Assembly: GCA_964355495.1 (NCBI GenBank)
Contig: CAYHES010000087.1
Span: forward strand, 1-10,521
Reading direction: 5' to 3'
DNA: 10,521 nucleotides
Source of the DNA: UBA6901 sp964355495
GTDB lineage: Bacteria; Pseudomonadota; Gammaproteobacteria; Acidiferrobacterales; UBA6901
Part shown: positions 5,961-10,521 of the stretch, in pieces
Position numbering within the stretch: the first letter of the stretch is position 1
Layout of the letters: every line of letters begins with the position of its first letter
Notes under the pieces: generated by a model
The model's database searches: none
What the model was told of the DNA's origin: nothing
Seen by the model: the letters and a program-made list of their open reading frames with translations, nothing else
Program-made: the position numbers and the translations under genes

Positions 5961-6992
5961 ATGCCCATATTCATGATTGGTACCCAGCGTTCCGGCTCCA
6001 ACCTGCTGCGGCTGATGCTCAATCAGCTGCCGGAAGTGGCGGCCCCGCACCCGCCGCACATCCTGCAGCGCCTCATGCCCATGCTGTCCGGCTACGGCGA
6101 CCTGAAGCAGAATGCCGGCTTCATGCGCCTGGTGGACGATGTCTGCCAGTTGGTCGAGCTCAATCCGGTTCCCTGGGAGGGTGTGCTGCTCGATCGTCAG
6201 GATGTGGCGTTCCGCTGCAGCGAGCGCTCGCTGGCGGCGGTGTTCGGCGCGGTGTACGACATCATGGCCGAGGGTCGCGGCGCCCAGACCTGGTGCTGCA
6301 AGAGCCTGGCGAACATTCATTACCTCAACGACATCGAGCACTACTTCCGCGACGGCGCGAAGTACATCTATCTGTACCGCGACGGGCGCGACGTGGCCGT
6401 GAGCTTCCGCAAGGCGGTGGTGGGTGAAAAGAATTTCTACCACATTGCCAAGGAGTGGGGCGCCACCCAGCAGATCGCGCTCGGCATGCGCGAGCGTGCC
6501 GGCCCAAGGCGTTTCTTCAGTGTGCGCTATGAAGACATCACCGCGCAGCCGGAGAGCACCATGCAGAGGCTGTGCAAGTTTCTTGGTTATCGGTACACGC
6601 CGTCGATGCTCAATTTCCACGCAACCGACGAGGCCAGGAAGGCCGCCAAATCCAGCGACCTGTGGGGCAATGTCGTCAACCCGGTGATGGCGGACAACAC
6701 CCGCAAGTTCCTGCGCGAGGCGGGTGAGTCCGATATCCGCCTGTTCGAGCTGGTGGCCGGCGACGCGCTCGATGCGCTCGGCTACGAGCGCGTGGCCACG
6801 CGCAAGGGCGAGAAGGGCGAGTTCAGCGCCGATGACATCCGGCATTTCGACGCCGAGAACAAGCGCCTCAAGGAAGAGGTGATGAGCAAGGTCGATCCCG
6901 AGGACCTCAAGCGCCGCGATCGGCAGTCTGGCCTGATCCAGCAGATCCGGCAGCGTCAGCGCCAGCCGTCCGAGATGTGGGTGAACGTCTGA
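5961..6992 (+). CDS. PAPS-dependent sulfotransferase
   Basis: This 343-residue sulfotransferase should move the sulfuryl group from PAPS to a hydroxyl or amine acceptor. The 5'-phosphosulfate loop is GTQRSGSNLLRLML (7-20), right at the N-terminus. The 3'-phosphate binding motif is YLYRDGRDVAVSF (138-150), with Arg140 and Ser148 in the expected places. VRYEDI (188-193) and LCKFLGY (204-210) match the usual C-terminal half. Residues 280 to the end are highly charged, with an AEN..LKEEV helix and a Gln/Arg-rich tail, longer than I expect for the core fold. The start at 5961 places the PAPS loop six residues in and has AGGAG at 5950-5954; an upstream open frame is out-of-frame shadow of the kinase gene. 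It lies 25 nt after the PAPS-making gene, which supports the assignment. No signal peptide is seen, so it acts in the cytosol. The acceptor is unknown. Confidence 0.88.
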   Translation: MPIFMIGTQRSGSNLLRLMLNQLPEVAAPHPPHILQRLMPMLSGYGDLKQNAGFMRLVDDVCQLVELNPVPWEGVLLDRQDVAFRCSERSLAAVFGAVYDIMAEGRGAQTWCCKSLANIHYLNDIEHYFRDGAKYIYLYRDGRDVAVSFRKAVVGEKNFYHIAKEWGATQQIALGMRERAGPRRFFSVRYEDITAQPESTMQRLCKFLGYRYTPSMLNFHATDEARKAAKSSDLWGNVVNPVMADNTRKFLREAGESDIRLFELVAGDALDALGYERVATRKGEKGEFSADDIRHFDAENKRLKEEVMSKVDPEDLKRRDRQSGLIQQIRQRQRQPSEMWVNV

Positions 6993-7019
6993 TGCCGGGG
7001 CGACGACAGTGCCTCGGCA
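6993..7019. terminator. Hairpin between convergent genes
   Basis: TGCCGGGGC (6993-7001) pairs with GCCTCGGCA (7011-7019) over 9 bp with one G-T pair and a 9-nt loop, immediately after the sulfotransferase stop. It fills the 42-bp gap between two convergent genes and could act in both directions. No T-run follows on the plus strand, so termination may be weak or Rho-assisted. Confidence 0.45.
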
Positions 7020-7034
7020 TTGCCGGTTACCGCC

Positions 7035-7610
7035 TCAGTGCGACATCCGCTTCCAGACGCGATCGATGAACTGACGGGCCTTGGCGGGATCGCCGATTTC
7101 CCTGCCGATGGATTCGAGCAGGGCGTTGAGTTCTTTTTCGTGGGTGATCGTGCCGAATTTTACTTTATGTTCACTGCACACCAGGTTGGCGATCGGTCCC
7201 ACGAACTCCACCAGTTCGCCTTCGACAATGCGATAGGTATGGCCCAGCGCCATTCGGTCCACCGGCGGGTGTTGTGCCGTCGTGCCAACCGGCGTGGCGC
7301 CGGTGTCCAGGCGGCACAGGAGCTCGGGGTTGGGCGGAAGGTCTTCGGTGCCGTCCGTCGGAGTCTGTCCCTGGGAAAATCTGAATTTTCCGGTCTTGAT
7401 CGCGCGGATGAACGGGATCGCGGCCTCACCCGACTTGGTACCGAAGATCAGCGAGATGATCTCGCCACCCTTGAGCACGATGCGGCCGAAATGATTGTCC
7501 GGTGTGGCAATAAACAATGTACCCGTGCTTCTCTGCAGGCAATGGTTCTTGAGTGCCTGCATGAGCTCGTGATAGGAATTGTATGGAGTCAGCGTTTGAT
7601 CATGAGTCAT
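7035..7610 (-). CDS. Small protein resembling PATAN/DUF4388 + DUF8082
   Basis: This 191-residue soluble protein has no signal peptide or membrane segment. Residues 15-80 (GTLFIATPDNHFGRIVLKGG, then FIRAIKTGKFRFSQG at 67-81) resemble the PATAN/DUF4388 module, a small beta-rich domain found in bacterial signalling proteins. After a Pro/Thr-rich linker (82-118), residues 128-190 (LVEFVGPIANLVCSEHK; LLESIGREIGD; FIDRVWKRM) resemble the DUF8082 module, often seen with chemotaxis or two-component proteins. Both matches are from memory of the sequence pattern. GAGGTGG lies just upstream of ATG 7610. It follows a Cache-HAMP receptor gene on the same strand with a 96-nt gap, so the two are probably co-transcribed, and this protein may be a cytoplasmic partner of the receptor. 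No catalytic residues are recognisable. Confidence 0.7.
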   Translation of the reverse strand: MTHDQTLTPYNSYHELMQALKNHCLQRSTGTLFIATPDNHFGRIVLKGGEIISLIFGTKSGEAAIPFIRAIKTGKFRFSQGQTPTDGTEDLPPNPELLCRLDTGATPVGTTAQHPPVDRMALGHTYRIVEGELVEFVGPIANLVCSEHKVKFGTITHEKELNALLESIGREIGDPAKARQFIDRVWKRMSH

Positions 7611-7701
7611 CGTCCACCTCGTTAACTACTGCATCACCCATGGTCGGCGCGAGAATGCGTTGTGCCCACCCGGTGTCAGCTTGAAGATGCTTCATCTCCA
7701 T
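7600..7701 (-). CDS. Possible 33-residue linking ORF between receptor and partner genes
   Basis: This short frame starts at ATG 7701, 5 nt after the receptor stop codon (7707-7709), and ends at TGA 7600-7602, overlapping the ATG of the downstream gene (7608-7610). It therefore spans the whole gap and could couple translation of the two flanking genes. The peptide is unremarkable (one Trp, acidic C-terminus), is not recognised, and lacks a clear separate ribosome binding site. A chance frame is quite possible. Confidence 0.2.
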   Translation of the reverse strand: MEMKHLQADTGWAQRILAPTMGDAVVNEVDDDS

Positions 7702-7706
7702 GCCGG

Positions 7707-8771
7707 TCAGGCCTTGGCGCGGAGTTTCTGCAGCGACATGCGGATGCTTACCCCCATGCGCTCGATGGCGGCGGCCAGTGCGCCGATTTCGTCGCTGCGG
7801 TTGACCTCCTGGATCTTGATGTCCAGTCGCCCACGGCTGATCTCTTCCGCAATCAGCGTCAGATTGCGGATCGGTCTGGCCAGGCGCTGCGCAAGTAGGT
7901 AGGCGATGTACGACACCGCCAGCAGCGTGATGACCAGCAGGATCAGGGCGCTCAGGTTGGCTTCACTCAAGGCGCGGAACGCCTCGTCGTAGTCCTGCTG
8001 TGCCACCAGGGTCCAGCCATGCCGGGTTTTTTGCGTGTGGGCAATGATCTTGCGTCCGCCTTCCTCGAAGACGAGCTTCCGCACCGGCTCGTTCGAACGC
8101 CCCAGGAAGGCCGGATGTTTGCTGAAGTCGGCCATGGTGCTGGTGTATTCCTGCTTCTGGTGCGCGACCACCTTGCCGTCCTCATCCAGAAGGAAGGCAT
8201 AGCCGGTCGTGCCGATGCTCGCCTTGGTGATGATGTCCGAGATGTCGGCCAGCGACATGCCCATGGCGATGACGCCGACGAGGCCCTTGTCGGGTTTGTG
8301 TATCGGCGCCGAGAGAATGAGTGCCGGCTTGCCGGTGGTCTTGCTGATCACCACCTGTTTGCCGAGCGGCGCGCCATCCATCACCTGCTTGAAGTAGATG
8401 CGGTCGCTGTAATCGATTGGTTCCTTGCCGTCGCTGCGCCCGACGTTCATGCCGTCCGGCCGGATGGTGAAGACCAGGTAGCTCCAGCCGTACTCGTTCT
8501 GCACGGTCTTTAACACCGGGTTCTGGGCCCCGGCGTTCATGGACGCCATTTCCGGAAGGGCGCCATTCTGGTTCAGCACCTTGTGGTTCGCGGTCACCCA
8601 GTCGTTGACGGCTGCGACCAGTTTGTCGGAGATGCCGCCGAGGCGCTGCTCGACGCCGAGCGTCAGGTGTTTCGACGTGGTTTGGTAGTTGATGTACCAG
8701 ATTGCAACCAAGGGGATCACGGCTACGACCAGCATCGTGATCAGGATTTTATGAAAAATATTGAGCTTCAT
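7707..8771 (-). CDS. Cache-HAMP membrane receptor lacking an output domain
   Basis: This 354-residue inner-membrane sensor has the front half of a methyl-accepting chemotaxis protein. Transmembrane helix 1 is at about 8-28. A periplasmic double-Cache-type domain covers about 30-270, with DRIYFKQVMDG (123-133), VISKTTGKPALILSAPI (141-157), GYAFLLDEDGKVVAH (190-204) and HGWTLVAQQ (251-259). Helix 2 lies at about 274-297. A HAMP linker spans about 294-347 (LARPIRNLT; EISRGRLDIKI; DEIGALAAAIERM). The protein stops seven residues later (LQKLRAKA), where an MCP signalling, GGDEF or kinase domain would normally follow. No continuation is visible in other frames, so the short form looks genuine rather than frameshifted. 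AAGGAG precedes ATG 8771. The ligand is unknown; Cache domains commonly bind small organic acids, amino acids or amines. Signalling probably needs a partner such as the downstream protein. Confidence 0.85.
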   Translation of the reverse strand: MKLNIFHKILITMLVVAVIPLVAIWYINYQTTSKHLTLGVEQRLGGISDKLVAAVNDWVTANHKVLNQNGALPEMASMNAGAQNPVLKTVQNEYGWSYLVFTIRPDGMNVGRSDGKEPIDYSDRIYFKQVMDGAPLGKQVVISKTTGKPALILSAPIHKPDKGLVGVIAMGMSLADISDIITKASIGTTGYAFLLDEDGKVVAHQKQEYTSTMADFSKHPAFLGRSNEPVRKLVFEEGGRKIIAHTQKTRHGWTLVAQQDYDEAFRALSEANLSALILLVITLLAVSYIAYLLAQRLARPIRNLTLIAEEISRGRLDIKIQEVNRSDEIGALAAAIERMGVSIRMSLQKLRAKA

Positions 8772-9113
8772 GCTGCGTGCTCCTTGGTCTCCGTTAAATT
8801 CTTATGACTTTAATGGCCTCCTGCCATTCTGCGAATGACTCCTGTCCCGTGTCCGGTGTTGCTGCGATGATCCATGGCGTGTCGCAGCGTCGCCTGTCTG
8901 CGTAGAAACGGCGGTGCAACGGCCGCTCGCGGAAGGACCGTAAGTTTCCGACTTGCCCCGAGTTTACGTGTACCAACTAAAACATATAGCAATCATTGAA
9001 TGCAGGCGCCAAGGCGCCGGCGTATTGCATGCCCGCCGGACGCCGGAATGAAGGTTTCACCAGACAAACGGTATGGCGAAACATGTTACGGTTTCTCAAA
9101 AATTAATGCAAAG

Positions 9114-9156
9114 AGTGATAAAGATCACTTCGGCGTGGACGTTGTTCGCTTACAGT
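9114..9156 (+). promoter_or_regulatory. CRP/FNR-family site and -10 box upstream of mdcH
   Basis: AGTGAT-AAAG-ATCACT (9114-9129) is a perfect inverted repeat. It fits both the CRP layout (GTGA-N6-TCAC) and the FNR layout (TGAT-N4-ATCA). TACAGT at 9151-9156 is a fair -10 box. If transcription starts near 9163, the palindrome centre falls at about -41.5, the position of class II activator sites. The leader before mdcH would then be about 148 nt. Confidence 0.5.
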
Positions 9157-9192
9157 TAGTTTTCGAGCCGCCTTGGGCGCAACCGATGTATA

Positions 9193-9208
9193 TTTAGTGA
9201 CAACTAAA
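9193..9208. promoter_or_regulatory. Inverted repeat TTTAGT-N4-ACTAAA
   Basis: A perfect 6-bp inverted repeat with spacer GACA lies in the likely mdcH leader. The half-site context AACTAAA also occurs alone at about 8974-8981 on the other side of the divergent region. It may be an operator or a weak RNA hairpin. No regulator gene is adjacent. Confidence 0.3.
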
Positions 9209-9310
9209 CCAGTCTTCCGGCGCGCGCTTCGCTGCGGTTTGCCCGGGTTACGACTGGCATCGGGTTATCCCCAGGGCGCGGAACATCGACTACACAGGGA
9301 GAGCAAGACC

Positions 9311-10288
9311 ATGGGGTTGACGCTACTTGTTCCGGGCCAGGGCAACCAGCACGCCGCCATGCTCGCCCGGCTGCGGCATGAACCGGCCGCACATTGTGTG
9401 CTGCAGGAAGCAGCGCAGGTGACCGGTCTGGATCTGGCACTGGAGTTGCGGCGCCGGCCGGCGAATGAGTGGTACGAAAACAGTTTTGCCCAGCCATTGA
9501 TCTGCACCACCGTGCTTGCTACATGGGAGGCGTTGCGCGACGGCCTGCCCGAGCCTGACCTGGTGCTTGGCTACAGCGTGGGCGAACTGGCGTCCTACGG
9601 TGTCGCCGGCGCGTTGGATGTCGCGTCGATGCTTGCGCTGGCGCAACGGCGCGCAGCATTGATGAATGAGGTGAGCCCGGTGGAGTCCGGCTTGCTGGCG
9701 ATTCTGGGCCTGGACAAGGCGACCGTGGAGTTGCTCTGTGCCGAGCATGGCGGGGAACCGGCGGCAATCAACGGTTCGCGGCACGTCGTCGTGGGCGGCA
9801 CGATCCCGGTGCTGGAGCGCCTGCGCGAGGTCGCGCGCAGCGCGGGCGCGAAGCACATCCGGCTGCTGGATGTGCGCGTGGCATCGCACACCTCACTGCT
9901 CAGGGAGGCCGCGCGGCGTTTTGCCCACGAACTGCGCGCCTCGGGCATGACCGATCCCCGGGTCCCGCTGCTCGCCGGTGTGGATGCCTCGCCGGTCAAG
10001 ACGCGCGAGGCGGGCATTTCGGCGCTTTCCGACGCGCTCTGCCGCCCGCTCGCCTGGTCGAAATGCATGCAGGTCGCCTGGCGCTCCGGTCATGAGGTAT
10101 TTCTGGAGCTCGGACCGGGAAGGGCTTTGAGCCGCCTGTTGCGCGATGCCTATCCGCAGGCCGCCGTGCGTTCGGTCGAGGACTTTCCGAGCCTCCGGGC
10201 AACGGCGGACTGGGTGTGCCGGGAGTTGGAGCTACAGGCGGCGACGCGTGCTGCGTGCGAGGACAAACCTTCCCTTAGATTGCTTTGA
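9311..10288 (+). CDS. mdcH: MdcH-type malonyl-CoA:ACP acyltransferase, orphan
   Basis: This 325-residue cytosolic acyltransferase of the FabD/MdcH family should transfer malonyl from CoA to an acyl-carrier protein. Motifs: VPGQGNQHA (7-15), QPLICTT (61-67), the nucleophile motif GYSVGELASYG (87-97) with Ser89, GLLAILGL (127-134), AINGSRHVVVGG (152-163), SHTSLL (192-197) with catalytic His193, and FLELGPGRAL (264-273). GYSVGE in place of the FabD GHSLGE motif is typical of MdcH, the malonate decarboxylase malonyltransferase. ATG 9311 gives the normal family N-terminus and has AGGGAGAG upstream; longer frames from 9173 add unrelated sequence. No other mdc gene (decarboxylase, carrier protein, prosthetic-group synthesis) is in the window, and the next gene is convergent, so this is either a lone gene or serves a pathway encoded elsewhere. 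A CRP/FNR-type site upstream suggests control by energy or oxygen state. Confidence 0.82.
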   Translation: MGLTLLVPGQGNQHAAMLARLRHEPAAHCVLQEAAQVTGLDLALELRRRPANEWYENSFAQPLICTTVLATWEALRDGLPEPDLVLGYSVGELASYGVAGALDVASMLALAQRRAALMNEVSPVESGLLAILGLDKATVELLCAEHGGEPAAINGSRHVVVGGTIPVLERLREVARSAGAKHIRLLDVRVASHTSLLREAARRFAHELRASGMTDPRVPLLAGVDASPVKTREAGISALSDALCRPLAWSKCMQVAWRSGHEVFLELGPGRALSRLLRDAYPQAAVRSVEDFPSLRATADWVCRELELQAATRAACEDKPSLRLL

Positions 10289-10291
10289 CCT

Positions 10292-10319
10292 GGACGACCG
10301 GCACGGGAATCGTCCTGTT
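10292..10319 (+). terminator. Possible terminator of mdcH
   Basis: Three bases after the mdcH stop, GGACGA (10292-10297) pairs with TCGTCC (10310-10315), and CCG-GCA-CGG can form an inner hairpin; TGTTT follows. The tail is short, so this is a weak or tentative terminator. Confidence 0.4.
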
Positions 10320-10390
10320 TACCATCAAAGACGCGCGGGCGTAGAGAACATCATGCCGCCGTTGCAGATTCCGTGCTGAGTGGTCTGGCC

Positions 10391-10406
10391 CCGAACTCTT
10401 GTTCGG
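10391..10406. terminator. Small hairpin after the ntrC stop
   Basis: CCGAAC-TCTT-GTTCGG forms a perfect 6-bp stem lying 11 nt past the ntrC stop codon on the minus strand. No T-run follows on either side, so a terminator role is only suggested by position between convergent genes. Confidence 0.3.
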
Positions 10407-10417
10407 CCCGGCCTCCG

Positions 10418-10521
10418 TCACTCATCCAGCCCCAGTTCTTTAAGCTTGCGTGTCAGGGTGTTGCGCCCCCAGCCGAGCTTGAGGGCCGCCTCCTGCTTGC
10501 GTCCGCCGGTGTGCGCCAGCG
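10418..10521 (-). CDS. ntrC: NtrC (nitrogen regulator NR-I), C-terminal end only
   Basis: The last 33 codons of a gene that enters from beyond the right edge. The residues GRKQEAALKLGWGRNTLTRK, then LKELGLDE and a TGA stop, match the Fis-type DNA-binding helix-turn-helix at the end of NtrC/GlnG, the sigma54-dependent activator of nitrogen-assimilation genes phosphorylated by NtrB. GWGRNTLTRKLKELG is almost the same as in enterobacterial NtrC, which distinguishes it from other sigma54 activators. The receiver and AAA+ domains, and presumably ntrB upstream, lie outside the window. It converges on the mdcH gene with 129 nt between the stop codons. Confidence 0.9.
   Translation of the reverse strand, partial: LAHTGGRKQEAALKLGWGRNTLTRKLKELGLDE

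Larger units (their letters stand above)
8772..9310. other. Divergent regulatory region
   Basis: This 539-bp region separates the leftward receptor gene from the rightward malonyltransferase gene. It is locally AT-rich at 8790-8815, 8965-8998 and 9080-9130. It holds a CRP/FNR-type palindrome (9114-9129), a possible -10 box, and an inverted repeat at 9193-9208, listed separately. It also holds a GC-rich palindrome GGCGCC-AA-GGCGCC (9005-9018). Short open frames on both strands lack good ribosome binding sites and recognisable motifs. I could not identify a convincing promoter for the receptor gene. Confidence 0.55.

Noticed and set aside
8785..8815. Possible sigma28 (FliA) promoter before the receptor
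   Set aside because: TAAAGTCA matches the -35 fairly well, but the GCCGATAA -10 element is absent at the required spacing.
8794..8976. 60-codon minus-strand frame just upstream of the receptor gene
   Set aside because: It relies on a TTG start with no Shine-Dalgarno sequence, and shows no recognisable motif.
9130..9310. Sigma54 promoter before mdcH, suggested by the nearby ntrC
   Set aside because: I found no GG-N10-GC (TGGCAC-N5-TTGC) match; the CRP/FNR-type arrangement fits better.
1..10521. CRISPR arrays, tRNA or rRNA genes, phage or insertion-sequence transposase genes
   Set aside because: No regularly spaced repeats, no cloverleaf or rRNA-like segment, and no transposase or integrase motifs were seen on either strand.

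Overview
The window is GC-rich, densely coded chromosomal DNA from a proteobacterium, most likely a gammaproteobacterium. The best clue is the right edge: the last 33 codons of a gene reading leftward match the Fis-type helix-turn-helix end of NtrC. The two-domain APS kinase resembles a type described from sulfur-oxidising chemolithotrophs (Thiobacillus), so a sulfur-oxidising relative is plausible, but no gene here fixes the genus.

Layout, left to right. Bases 1-396 are non-coding: a short direct repeat, an 86-bp MITE-like palindromic element, and an intrinsic terminator for leftward genes. Two paralogous 308-residue periplasmic binding proteins of the PhnD-like (phosphate/phosphite/phosphonate) family follow on the minus strand (397-1323 and 1422-2348), with no ABC permease or ATPase nearby. 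A 511-bp divergent region (2349-2859) separates them from a rightward cluster: a CHR-family (ChrA-like) transporter (2860-4050), a two-domain sulfurylase-like/APS kinase protein (4076-5935) and a PAPS-type sulfotransferase (5961-6992). Both internal gaps in this cluster are exactly 25 nt, each with a Shine-Dalgarno sequence. A possible 43-codon leader ORF overlaps the chrA start.

Next, on the minus strand, lie a membrane receptor with a Cache sensor and HAMP domain but no output domain (7707-8771) and, downstream of it, a small protein resembling PATAN/DUF4388 plus DUF8082 (7035-7610). A 539-bp divergent region with a CRP/FNR-type palindrome leads to a rightward orphan malonyltransferase of MdcH type (9311-10288), convergent with the ntrC 3' end (10418-10521).

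How the genes may work together. The central cluster reads as a sulfation module: an oxyanion transporter, a kinase making PAPS from APS, and a sulfotransferase that spends PAPS on an unknown acceptor. The N-terminal sulfurylase domain of the kinase has lost most of its catalytic signature, so APS would have to come from another ATP sulfurylase or from the sulfur-oxidation pathway. The divergently transcribed binding proteins may be oxyanion-binding partners of the module; this is inference from position. The receptor pair and the malonyltransferase appear to be separate transcription units.
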